Made by a program: the position numbers and the translations under genes | Shown: positions 26,184 to 33,607 of the stretch, one piece after another | Layout: the number at the start of each line of letters is the position of its first letter | Numbering within the stretch: the stretch's first letter is position 1 | Notes under the pieces: generated by a model | Database searches by the model: none | What the model was told of the DNA's origin: nothing | Seen by the model: the letters and a program-made list of their open reading frames with translations, nothing else | From: DAINBT01 sp036732785 | GTDB taxonomy: Bacteria; Planctomycetota; Phycisphaerae; Sedimentisphaerales; SM23-30 | Direction of reading: 5' to 3' | Assembly: GCA_964537505.1 (NCBI GenBank) | Contig: CAZICK010000029.1 | Span: 1 to 41,418, forward strand | DNA: 41,418 nt

Positions 26184-27866
26184 TTAAAAGGTGGATTTTT
26201 TAGTTTTTACGGTTATCACGGGAATATTCTCAATGCCAATGGGTTTCCTTGCTTTGGGTGCACTGCGTCCACTTACCTTCAAGTTGCGTAGCAATTCCTG
26301 GAGTTCTTTGCGTTTGCGGGATTCCTCGAAGAAAAGGTTTGTGGTTTCGCCGGGATCTTTACTCAAATTAAATAATTGTCCAGTCGCATCGGGTGCCGTT
26401 TCAGGCAGAAGGTATTGAGCCATAATGCCCTTTGAGTAGTCGTTACCTCCTGACAACATGTGATCAAGGTATTTCCATTCGCCCTGTCGTATCTGAAACT
26501 CCCCTCTAAAACTCTGTGTCAGCAAATAGGGCCTGACAGGATCATCGTCATCCTGAATTCCCAGCATGACAGGCAACATATCAAAACTGTCCGTAGCATC
26601 TTCATCCTTCAACTCATACCCGACAACCGAAGCCAGCGTGGCAAAGATATCTGTAGTATTGGTCATTTGCTTTGAAACCTGTCCAGCGGGAATAGCCCTG
26701 GGCCAGCGTGCGATAAAGGGAACCCGATGGCCTCCTTCCCAACCGTCACGTTTCATACCTCGCCATCGGCCCGAAGCATTGTGACCATATTCCCGCAACA
26801 TCCGGTGATAGTGAACTGTTTCGGCGCCGTTGTCGGAGCTGAAAAGAATGAGCGTGTTTTCGTCGATGCCCAGTCGATCCAACTCGTCAAGCAACCGTCC
26901 CACCAGTGCATCCAGTTCCCAGACGAAATCTCCCCTGGGGCCTCCTTCGGTCTTGCCCCAAAACTCTCTTGCCGGCAACACCGGAGCATGGGCAATCTGT
27001 GTTGACAAGACCGCAAAGAATGGCTTGTCCGGGTGGCGGTCAAGGTGATCGGCAATGAATTTCATGGTTTTGGCGTAGAAAATTTTATCGGCGTTTTCAA
27101 AATCGTATCCCACGGACATGAATCCCTCGTCATTATCCCACAGCCATCTATCCAGGTTGGGCAGGTTACTGCGTTGATGTACCACGGTAGCCGGCGTCTT
27201 GACCATGCCATTTTCGATGTACACATAAAGAGGGTCGGTGTTGGGACAATTGGGCGTGACAAATGACTCATCGAATCCCCTGTTGTTGGGACCGTCTATC
27301 AGAGGTGTGCTCTTTTCGTAGTTGATTAGCTTGGCATTGGCAAAACCACCGCCGAGGCGATTGCCATCATCATCGTACCAGGTTAGCCCCACATGCCACT
27401 TACCGAACACACCTGTGCGATATCCTTTGGATCGAAGCATATCACCGATGGTTAGTGTACTTGGTTTAAGATAGCTGGGACCACCCGGGCCTTCAAAGGC
27501 TCCGCCGCCCCGGCCCGTCGATCGGTATATCTGTTGGCCGGAATAAAGCCCATAACGAGAAGGCGAACAAATCGTAGAGGGGCTGTGCGCATCTGTGAAC
27601 ATAATACCTTCTCTTGCCATTTGATCTATGCGGGGCGTTTTGTAGGCTGCCTTTGGATTGTAAATGGAAAGATCTCCATAGCCGAGATCGTCGGTATAGA
27701 CAACTACGATATTGGGCAGTTCGGCGGCGATAGACCACTTTGCCGCACCTGGCAAAATTTCGCTTTGGCTTTGGCGCCCTGCGAAATGGCAGCCAGGTAA
27801 AGCCGCCACAGTTACTGACATGCCGACTGTCTTCAAAAAATCTCGTCTGCTGAATTCATGCTTCAT
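26184..27866 (-). CDS. Exported sulfatase (arylsulfatase, third in window)
   Basis: This 560-residue type I sulfatase has a Tat-like leader with lipobox-like end (RRDFLKTVGMSVTVAALPGC, 7-26). The core starts PNIVVVYTDDLGYGD (51-65) with D59/D60 as metal ligands; the formylglycine site is C100-S-P-S-R104, followed by YGLYSGQ. Other conserved parts are TGVFGKWHVGL (~151) and LFSSDNGAET (~345). The DDLGYGD opening is typical of arylsulfatase A/GalNAc-6-sulfatase-type enzymes, but the sugar cannot be read. It sits 21 nt upstream of the GH2 gene, so the two are very likely cotranscribed. Leader repeat copy C lies just upstream. Confidence 0.93.
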   Translation of the reverse strand: MKHEFSRRDFLKTVGMSVTVAALPGCHFAGRQSQSEILPGAAKWSIAAELPNIVVVYTDDLGYGDLSIYNPKAAYKTPRIDQMAREGIMFTDAHSPSTICSPSRYGLYSGQQIYRSTGRGGGAFEGPGGPSYLKPSTLTIGDMLRSKGYRTGVFGKWHVGLTWYDDDGNRLGGGFANAKLINYEKSTPLIDGPNNRGFDESFVTPNCPNTDPLYVYIENGMVKTPATVVHQRSNLPNLDRWLWDNDEGFMSVGYDFENADKIFYAKTMKFIADHLDRHPDKPFFAVLSTQIAHAPVLPAREFWGKTEGGPRGDFVWELDALVGRLLDELDRLGIDENTLILFSSDNGAETVHYHRMLREYGHNASGRWRGMKRDGWEGGHRVPFIARWPRAIPAGQVSKQMTNTTDIFATLASVVGYELKDEDATDSFDMLPVMLGIQDDDDPVRPYLLTQSFRGEFQIRQGEWKYLDHMLSGGNDYSKGIMAQYLLPETAPDATGQLFNLSKDPGETTNLFFEESRKRKELQELLRNLKVSGRSAPKARKPIGIENIPVITVKTKKSTF

Positions 27867-27931
27867 CAGTCAACCTCTCTGATTCGCCGTTGGCGGACTA
27901 TTTTTTCTTGCCTGGCATTTTCTGTTTATTT

Positions 27932-28024
27932 ACATAATATAATTCAGTTCTTTCGATGCCTATAATTTTTTCCAAATACCTTGAACCGCCAGGATTTTAG
28001 TTTTTCGGCAGGTTTTACGAGGTT
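27932..28024 (-). repeat. Family 1 leader repeat, copy C
   Basis: Minus-strand element starting AACCTCGTAAAACCTGCCG, 6 nt after the M64 peptidase stop. The hairpin at 27978-27995 (ATCCTGG-CGGT-TCAAGGT) keeps six pairs and one mismatch. A 5-nt ATAAT duplication moves its final ATG, which is followed at once by TAA. The sulfatase start is about 65 nt farther on. Confidence 0.8.
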
Positions 28025-28030
28025 GCTGTT

Positions 28031-29314
28031 TTAGTTACTATAATATTTGACCACGTTTTCTATTACGTCCTGGCAGGCTTTGCAGTAAGGCAGTCCGCCG
28101 GCGCCCATGACGCAGTGCAGGCAGGACCGGTACATGCTGGTTTTAGTGTAGCCGGCTCCTTCAAACAGGCCGACCATATTGTTGTATTTTTCTTCGGCCG
28201 GCGTAGGCAGTGGAATCCCCGGCGAGAGCAAATGTGCCCATTTGACACTGTTGGGATTCAGATAAGCGGTTATATTCGGTTCAAGCGGTTCCACACCGCG
28301 AGTATAATAGGTGTCGAAGTATGGTTCAGCAATATACTCATCCGCCAAGCCGGCAAAGCCATGCCCGAATTCGTGAGTGAATATCTCCGCACTGCGTTCG
28401 TTGTCTGAGGTAAACAGAGTGTAACTGTTATAGAAGCCACTGCCGCCGTACCTTGTCGTATTGGCAAGCACGATTAAGTGGTCGTAAGGGACCTTGCCGG
28501 CGATATCTCGCATGGTTTTATTGTCAAAAACTGTAACGTATGCGCCGGAACCAAATGTATCGTAGGAAGCATCCACCACCGTATTTTTATAAACTCGTTC
28601 ACTTGGGAAATCCACATCGCTTTGAGCCGAAGCGCGGAACACCCCGGAGATATTGAACTTCTGTTTCATCGCGGCAAAAGGCTCGATCGTAAAAAGATAG
28701 TCCACAAATCGTTGTGAATCCTTTTTGAATTTGTCGAACTCCTCGCTTGAATAGCCTTCCGCCACAAAGACCAGGTCAACGAAATCATGAGGGTGACCGT
28801 TTTTTACAAGGGTGAAGGAGTTATCCATTGGAGAAGCCGGCTCTTTCTTAATACCCCTGTCATTGGGGTCGATGATTTGGGTAAAAACAGGATACAATAT
28901 ATGGTGTTTGTCACGGCGTTCGACTGTGAACAGAGCCTGCTGTTTGGGACAGGGGATTAACGCGCTTTGATGATAGGTTCGTTTACGTCCTTCTTTAGCC
29001 GCATCTGTACCTTTGTATTCGAATACAATATCCAGATAGTGCTGGCTGTAGATGAGCTTATTGGAGGCTATGTCAACAACCTTTATCGTGTATCTGCCGT
29101 TTTCCGTCGGAGCCAGCAACTTCTTTGGGTTTCCAGCCCAAATGTCGTTGATATAGATCTGATCGATGGCGATCTCATCATCAGTCGCATTGGCCGTATG
29201 AAAATAGTCAATACGCATGGTCGCATCTTCGAAGTAGTCCTGAAAATCAATGGTTTGTGCCGAAGCAAAAGGGGCAAGTAGAATGACAAGAATAAGAACA
29301 CTGTAAGTTTTCAC
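28031..29314 (-). CDS. M64-family (IgA peptidase-like) secreted zinc metallopeptidase
   Basis: This 427-residue secreted protein starts at a GTG with AGGAG 8 nt upstream and has a signal peptide (1-19). The N-terminal part (~20-150) is a beta-rich M64 pro/N domain; the catalytic part (~165-427) has DFVDLVFVAEGYSSEEF (177-193) and the zinc motif H314-E-F-G-H318 followed by GFAGLADEY. M64 includes a Clostridium ramosum IgA peptidase; most relatives are uncharacterised. Cys-rich C-terminal pieces (SCLHCVMG, CKACQD) may form disulfides. Beside glycosidases and sulfatases it would suit breakdown of glycoprotein such as mucin, which is an inference. It is the first gene of the minus-strand glycan series. 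Confidence 0.9.
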   Translation of the reverse strand: MKTYSVLILVILLAPFASAQTIDFQDYFEDATMRIDYFHTANATDDEIAIDQIYINDIWAGNPKKLLAPTENGRYTIKVVDIASNKLIYSQHYLDIVFEYKGTDAAKEGRKRTYHQSALIPCPKQQALFTVERRDKHHILYPVFTQIIDPNDRGIKKEPASPMDNSFTLVKNGHPHDFVDLVFVAEGYSSEEFDKFKKDSQRFVDYLFTIEPFAAMKQKFNISGVFRASAQSDVDFPSERVYKNTVVDASYDTFGSGAYVTVFDNKTMRDIAGKVPYDHLIVLANTTRYGGSGFYNSYTLFTSDNERSAEIFTHEFGHGFAGLADEYIAEPYFDTYYTRGVEPLEPNITAYLNPNSVKWAHLLSPGIPLPTPAEEKYNNMVGLFEGAGYTKTSMYRSCLHCVMGAGGLPYCKACQDVIENVVKYYSN

Positions 29315-29369
29315 TCGTAAATCTCCTATATAAAGCGGTTTTAATCTTACTTACTGAACTTTCGCAAAA

Positions 29370-29807
29370 TTAGGTTATATCCGCAAACTGATCTTCCGTT
29401 AGATCGTGCAGCAAAACATCCCTGAACGCCTCGAATTGCCCGTGTGAACTTCCCGTCTCTGTTTCCTGCAGAAATGTCTCTTTAATAATATCACGCATTA
29501 TTTGCGATTTATAAGCCATTTTCCCCGCCAGTTCCCGTGGTATTGTAATCTTCTCCGGCTCCTGACTCAGGTTCTTACCGATAGCTTTCGTCTCAATATA
29601 CCCGATATTCTTATCTACTTTCTTTTCTCTGCGTGATATCAGCAAATCCGGCGCCCCACACTTCTTTCTCCGCGGCTCATTCGTCGCTGTTATCTTTTTA
29701 CCCAACCCCTCAATCAACGCCTCAAGTGCCGACCGATGCGTGTGCTCTGTCGCATCCCCTCTTTGGTAAGCATTATTTATTTCTTTTAGATATGATTCAA
29801 ATCCCAT
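29370..29807 (-). pseudogene. Internally deleted type II restriction-modification protein remnant
   Basis: The start is set at an ATG with GGAG 8 nt upstream (a longer frame to 29840 exists). The ~145-residue product begins like the N-terminus of large type IIG-type enzymes (SYLKEINNAYQRGDATEHTHRSALEALIEGL, then KCGAPDLLISRREKK and GYIETKAIGKNL, a nuclease-like PD-ExK pattern with D, E-x-K). It then jumps after about residue 85 to a segment that in full-length relatives lies far downstream (PRELAGKMAYKSQIMRDIIK, then FEAFRDVLLHDLTEDQFADI) and stops. No methylase motifs remain. Full relatives exceed 900 residues. It is interpreted as a decayed gene with an internal deletion and a lost 3' end. 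Confidence 0.7.
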
Positions 29808-29828
29808 AGGCCAACTCCATTTTTCACT

Positions 29829-29935
29829 ATTCGCATCCATCCGCGTTCATCTGCGTTCATTGTCGGTTCCTGTTCTTTTACTTCTTCCCTCTTCTTTTTT
29901 CCTCTTCCTCCCCCTAGTGCCTCGTGCCTTTCAGC
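29829..29935 (+). repeat. Left arm of a ~105-bp imperfect inverted repeat
   Basis: This arm is the imperfect reverse complement of 30741-30846. A 26-nt block (29903-29928, CCCCCTAGTGCCTCGTGCC at its core) is exact; the rest, including CATCCGCGTTCATCTGCGTTC, is diverged. Sequences of the GCGTTCATCTGCG kind are dispersed repeats in many environmental bacteria (recalled). Confidence 0.75.
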
Positions 29936-29938
29936 CAT

Positions 29939-30058
29939 TTATTCTAAACAAAACTCTATTATCAAATGTGAGGAGGGAAACTGCCCTCGGATAATTTTAA
30001 CGATCAGCTTTAGTTCTTTGCGTTTATATTCCGGCAAATGTGCTAAAGATTTCTTCAT
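29939..30058 (-). pseudogene. Truncated MNT/HEPN-type nucleotidyltransferase gene
   Basis: ATG at 30058 opens a 39-codon frame starting MKKSLAHLPEYKRKELKLIV and ending at TAA 29939-29941. It matches the N-terminal helix that precedes the nucleotidyltransferase core of MNT-HEPN proteins (relatives recalled: MKTSLDHLPEHKREEL, then IIREE..., MIILFGSYARGDW). It breaks off at LIIEFCLE just where the active-site GSYARG should start, and where the left repeat arm begins. Intact members act in toxin-antitoxin or small-molecule nucleotidylation roles. No active protein is expected. Confidence 0.6.
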
Positions 30059-30097
30059 ATCCGCCCATTATGGTCCCATCAACACAAAAAGCAACCC

Positions 30098-30136
30098 AAA
30101 AAAGGCCGGCAAGGGCATTTTAATCCCACGCCGGCC
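30098..30136 (-). terminator. Rho-independent terminator (minus strand)
   Basis: GGCCGGC-gt-GGG...CCC-tt-GCCGGCC is followed by TTTTTT on the minus strand. It is only ~30-70 nt after a consensus promoter and ~40 nt before the MNT/HEPN remnant, so it would terminate a very short transcript. Confidence 0.7.
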
Positions 30137-30173
30137 AGGGAGCAATGTTACGCATAATCCTATAAGACACTGC

Positions 30174-30202
30174 ATTATACCACATCCTCCCGCCCCTGTC
30201 AA
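30174..30202 (-). promoter_or_regulatory. Perfect consensus sigma-70 promoter
   Basis: Minus strand TTGACA (30202-30197), 17-nt spacer, TATAAT (30179-30174): exact match to both hexamers with ideal spacing. Expected start is near 30167. The downstream frame is the truncated MNT/HEPN gene, after a terminator. Confidence 0.7.
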
Positions 30203-30371
30203 TCGCAACTCGATTTCTTCCCCCCCATTTACTCTGTCATTCCTGCGAATAGGCTGTGTCGCAATTATATATAAGGTTCCTCATAAGAATCGGTGCATGA
30301 ATATTGTAAAAAGTCATTAGATTTTTTCATGGGGGCTTTGCCGGCAACCCCCCAGGATTTTGCGTTTTAAT

Positions 30372-30451
30372 GTCAATCCCGGAGTTTGGCTCTTTTGATT
30401 TGCTAATGGTGCAATCTCAAGAGCCACCGGCATATATACTCCGGGATTGAC
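30372..30451. repeat. Composite 80-nt hairpin element
   Basis: Perfect 14-nt outer arms GTCAATCCCGGAGT (30372-30385) and ACTCCGGGATTGAC (30438-30451) enclose a second pair of 7-nt arms, GGCTCTT (30388-30394) and AAGAGCC (30419-30425). The right-hand side has a 12-nt bulge between stems. No T-run follows. It could be a small mobile hairpin or a structured RNA. Confidence 0.65.
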
Positions 30452-30665
30452 ACCAATGCGATAAATCCAGGTGGTCGCTTTCGGATATTGAAATGAATAA
30501 GGTATCTCCTTGCAGGCCAATAGGATACAGTAGTTTTCGGCTTAAAATCCTGCACAGATTCTTGTGAGGAGCCATAAAACGAAACTTGAAAGTCGATAGC
30601 TTCTTCTTACGAGGCCTTGATGGCGTCAAAGCCGAGACATCTACAAGAGAAAATGGTGGGGGGAG

Positions 30666-30694
30666 TTGACATTTTGGGTGGGCTGTGGTATAGA
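30666..30694 (+). promoter_or_regulatory. Strong sigma-70-like promoter upstream of the Gfo/Idh gene
   Basis: TTGACA (30666-30671), 17-nt spacer, TATAGA (30689-30694). The spacer end GCTGTGG and the layout resemble the minus-strand promoter at 30174-30202. The predicted start near 30701 gives a ~190-nt leader containing the right repeat arm. Confidence 0.6.
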
Positions 30695-30740
30695 AGGGTG
30701 ATGCGTATGTCGTATTGTGTATTGCGGGGGAGGAAAGGTG

Positions 30741-30846
30741 AAAGGCAATGGGTACGAGGCACGAGGCACTAGGGGGAGGAAGAAAAAAGAAAAAGGCGGA
30801 AGGAAAAGAATAGGAACGGGTAATGAACGCTAAAGGGCGCGAATGG
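30741..30846 (-). repeat. Right arm of the ~105-bp inverted repeat
   Basis: Reverse-complement partner of 29829-29935. The exact 26-nt block is at 30758-30783. It lies inside the probable 5' leader of the Gfo/Idh gene. Confidence 0.75.
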
Positions 30847-30893
30847 TAGAAAAGAATTTTGCAGGTCAGATCGAATAGAAAGAGAGGAATCTT

Positions 30894-32219
30894 ATGGGCA
30901 TTGACAATAGTACGATACTTACGCGGCGTCGGTTTCTGGCACGGGGGGTGATGGCGGCAAGTGCGGCGGCGCTGCCTTATTATGTTCCGGCCTCGGCTCT
31001 GGCGCGTGGGGCAACGGTTGCGCCCAGTGATCGCATCGTGATGGGTGGAATTGGAATCGGCGGGCGCGGTTCTCACGATTTGGATTGGATTTTGCACGAG
31101 CCGGATGTGCAGTGGGTCGCTGTCTGTGATGTCCAAAAGAACCGGCGTCAAGCAGCCAAGAACATGGTGGACAGTAAATATGGCAATAAAGATTGTGTCA
31201 TGTATAGCGATATGCGAGAGTTTCTGGCAGAGCGCACGGATGTGGACGCTGTGTTGATTGCCACCGGCGACCGGTGGCACGCGCCGGCTTCGGTCATGGC
31301 TATGCGGGCCGGCAAGGATGTGTATTGTGAGAAGCCAGCCTGCCTGACGATGGCGCAGGGGCAGATGGTAGTGGAGACCGCACGGCGGTATGGCCGGATC
31401 TATCAAACCGGGGCCCAGCGGCTCAGCGAGTCGAATCACGTGTTTGCGATAGAAATGGCGCGATCCGGCCGTTTGGGGCAAATTCATACGGTTTACGCCG
31501 ATATTCGTTGGCGCGATGGGTACCGCCATGACTGGCTGCCGGCGGAACCGGAACCGCCCAAGGATGAACTGGACTGGGATATCTGGCTGGGGCCATGTCC
31601 CTGGCACCCTTACAACAGCGATTATGTGAATGGCGGATGGTATCACTTTTATGATTTTGCGACCAATGTGGCGATGTGGGGCGCGCATACCGTGGCCCAA
31701 GCCCTGGCCGGACTTGACATGGCGGACGTTCATAGCATCGAGTTGGCGTATGCGGGTCCGGAAGAGACCATGGTGACGCGCCTGTCCAACGGGGTGAAGT
31801 TGGTTTTGTTTCGAGCGAGCGGCGACATATGGGCACCGTGTAAGTACTGGCATGGCTCTTGTGGTGAGCGTTTCGATGGTCCAGACGGATGGGTCGCGGC
31901 CGCTGACGGTTATTCCCACCCTGATGTGTCATCGCCGGGGATGTTGCGCGAATACAATAAAGTGCTGGCCCAATACACGGCCCGGACACAACGGCAGATG
32001 AACCATGTGCGTGATTTCTTCGACTGTATCCGGTCCCGCCGCTCTACGGTGGCGAACCCTGAAGTCATGGTTCAGTCCATGAATATCTGCCTGGCTGCAG
32101 ACATCTGCGAGCAATTGAAGCGGAATCTGACGTTCGATCTTCGCAAAGCTGAGTTTGTCGGCGATTCCGAAGCCAACCGGATGCGGTCTCGCGCGATGCG
32201 TGCCCCGTTTACGATCTAA
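30894..32219 (+). CDS. Tat-exported Gfo/Idh/MocA-family oxidoreductase
   Basis: This 441-residue protein has a Tat leader (RRRFLARGVMAASAAALP, 11-28) and is expected to fold in the cytoplasm with its cofactor before export. The Rossmann domain begins VMGGIGIGGRGSHD (~49-62) with the dinucleotide GxGxxG pattern. The DVDAVLIAT stretch and CEKPACLT (E-K-P, the family's conserved lysine motif, ~148) follow. The C-terminal alpha/beta domain carries substrate residues including W-H-F-pattern segments (GGWYHFYDFATNVAMWGAH). Substrates are probably sugar derivatives released by glycan breakdown (inferred). Such Tat-Gfo/Idh proteins are abundant in Planctomycetota. A GAGAGGA ribosome site lies 7 nt before the ATG. 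Confidence 0.92.
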   Translation: MGIDNSTILTRRRFLARGVMAASAAALPYYVPASALARGATVAPSDRIVMGGIGIGGRGSHDLDWILHEPDVQWVAVCDVQKNRRQAAKNMVDSKYGNKDCVMYSDMREFLAERTDVDAVLIATGDRWHAPASVMAMRAGKDVYCEKPACLTMAQGQMVVETARRYGRIYQTGAQRLSESNHVFAIEMARSGRLGQIHTVYADIRWRDGYRHDWLPAEPEPPKDELDWDIWLGPCPWHPYNSDYVNGGWYHFYDFATNVAMWGAHTVAQALAGLDMADVHSIELAYAGPEETMVTRLSNGVKLVLFRASGDIWAPCKYWHGSCGERFDGPDGWVAAADGYSHPDVSSPGMLREYNKVLAQYTARTQRQMNHVRDFFDCIRSRRSTVANPEVMVQSMNICLAADICEQLKRNLTFDLRKAEFVGDSEANRMRSRAMRAPFTI

Positions 32220-32349
32220 TTTGATCGGAAGTGCTGGATGACTGCCCGCGTTGCCCACTTGCCCCTGTGGCTATCAAAAAGACCGCTTTGGCCTTCTGGT
32301 TTTATACTGGTTTTGGTTTTACATCTTTTTGGCATCTTGACACAGACTT

Positions 32350-32982
32350 TCAGAAAGTAAGGGCTATTTCTTTTGCCTTATCAATAGCCTCGTGCCGCTT
32401 TGCGGATGCGACTTCCGGGCCGCCCTGGAGGGTTGGTTCAATAACCACAGATCGCACATTCTCAAAACCTATGAAGCCGAATATCAATTCGATATACTTT
32501 TTTTGCAAGTCAAACATCTCGCTTTTGCTGCCAAGAGGGTATTCACCGCCTCGGGCGTACACCGCCAACAGGGGTTTCCCAACCACAAGGCCTTTGTAGC
32601 CTTCTTCCTGGCTATAGCTGAAGGTATAGCCAGGCTGCACGAGAAGGTCGATGTACTGCTTGAGCCGGTACGGAATGCTGAAATTCCACATTGGAACAGC
32701 AAGGACGTACCTGTCGGCGGAGATAAACTGTTCAATCACTTCCTCGACATTTTTCCATGCCTGCTGTTCTTTTTTCGAGTGTGACTGCCCGTGCAAGATT
32801 GTATATTTGGCCTGGACCGCCAGTCCGTCAAAATGAGGAATCGGGTTATTGAACACATTCAAAGTTATAATTTTGTCATTCGGATGATTTTGTCTGTACG
32901 TTTCTATGAAAGCATCCGCTACAGTAATGCAATACGAGCGATCAACTGTGGGAGAAGCCTGAATATATAGAAGACTGTTCAC
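32350..32982 (-). CDS. azoR: FMN-dependent NADH:quinone/azo reductase
   Basis: This 210-residue cytoplasmic flavodoxin-fold enzyme starts at a GTG that overlaps the ferritin stop codon (GTGA), so the two genes are translationally coupled. Motifs: LLYIQASPTVDRSYC (4-18), the FMN phosphate loop; the flavin-contact motif PMWNFSIPYRLKQYIDL (~97-113); and the Y-A-R-G-G-E-Y loop (~142). AzoR enzymes reduce quinones and azo compounds with NADH by two electrons, protecting against quinone stress. With ferritin, LdhA and Hsp20 upstream, a redox/stress role fits. The terminal SAKRHEAIDKAKEIA segment is typical of the family. Confidence 0.9.
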   Translation of the reverse strand: MNSLLYIQASPTVDRSYCITVADAFIETYRQNHPNDKIITLNVFNNPIPHFDGLAVQAKYTILHGQSHSKKEQQAWKNVEEVIEQFISADRYVLAVPMWNFSIPYRLKQYIDLLVQPGYTFSYSQEEGYKGLVVGKPLLAVYARGGEYPLGSKSEMFDLQKKYIELIFGFIGFENVRSVVIEPTLQGGPEVASAKRHEAIDKAKEIALTF

Positions 32983-33500
32983 TGTGCGCCTCCTTCCGCC
33001 GCGGGCGGGGTGAAGACTCGTTGGGCCAATTCCTTGTCAAGCATAAACAATGCCTGGGGGCTGCCTTTGATAAGTTTTAGCTGGCCTAATACGGTCTTGA
33101 CACTATCTTCTTCCTCCACCTGTTCGCTAACAAACCACTGCAGGAAGATTTCTGAGGCATTATCCCTCTCACCGCGAGCCAGATAGACCAAGTCATTGAT
33201 TAAGCCGGTAACTTTTTGTTCATGCGTCATGGCAGCTTCGAACGCTTCAAGTGGCGAATCCCAATCACCGGGCGGCGCCTCGATTGGCTGTAATATCACT
33301 CTACCGCCACGTTCGATAATGTAATCATAGAATTTAAGAGCATGAAACTTTTCCTCTTGCACCTGAACTCGCATCCAATTGGCGAAACCGGGCAGATCGA
33401 TCGAGGCAAAATATGCCGCCATCGACAAATACAGGTAAGACGAATAATATTCTGCGTTAAGCTGCCCGTTCAGAGCTTGTTCCATTTTTTTACCTATCAT
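32979..33500 (-). CDS. ftnA: Bacterial non-haem ferritin
   Basis: The start is set at the ATG with AAGG 9 nt upstream; a GTG six codons earlier also exists. With this start, ferroxidase residues fall at E17, E50 and H53, exactly as in E. coli FtnA, supporting it. The 173-residue four-helix bundle has EYYSSYLYLSMAAYF (17-31), QEEKFHALKFYDYI (48-61) and SEQVEEEDSVKTVL (~124). It oxidises Fe(II) and stores iron in a 24-mer. It follows ldhA by 107 nt and overlaps azoR by 4 nt, so the last two are one transcription unit. Confidence 0.95.
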   Translation of the reverse strand: MIGKKMEQALNGQLNAEYYSSYLYLSMAAYFASIDLPGFANWMRVQVQEEKFHALKFYDYIIERGGRVILQPIEAPPGDWDSPLEAFEAAMTHEQKVTGLINDLVYLARGERDNASEIFLQWFVSEQVEEEDSVKTVLGQLKLIKGSPQALFMLDKELAQRVFTPPAAEGGAQ

Positions 33501-33607
33501 GATGGTTATCCTTTCCACAGTCCATAGATGTTACGGTGCTCTCCGTCGATAACGGAACCCGCCTCGACATTGAATACCGCTTGGGGGGTTACTAAACTTT
33601 TACAATC

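Larger units (their letters stand above)
29841..30893. other. 1.05-kb degraded region with repeats, hairpins and promoters
   Basis: The stretch holds no intact gene. It contains the two inverted-repeat arms, the truncated MNT/HEPN frame, a hairpin GGGGG...CCCCC (30331-30353), a composite hairpin (30372-30451), a minus-strand promoter and terminator, and a plus-strand promoter. A 67-codon frame on the minus strand at 30317-30520 shows no recognisable features. It is probably an insertion/deletion scar of a mobile element. Confidence 0.6.

Noticed and set aside
30372..30451. Possible integron attC site
   Set aside because: Lacks the GTTRRRY/RYYYAAC core sites and no integrase is near.
30317..30520. 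67-codon minus-strand frame over the composite hairpin
   Set aside because: Runs through an inverted repeat, has no ribosome-binding site and no recognisable motif.
29829..30846. Possible CRISPR array or insertion sequence
   Set aside because: Only one inverted pair, no regularly spaced direct repeats and no transposase frame.
30417..31919. 500-codon open frame on the minus strand opposite the Gfo/Idh gene
   Set aside because: It is the antisense shadow of a clearly recognised oxidoreductase; its translation is Pro/His/Arg-rich with no domain.
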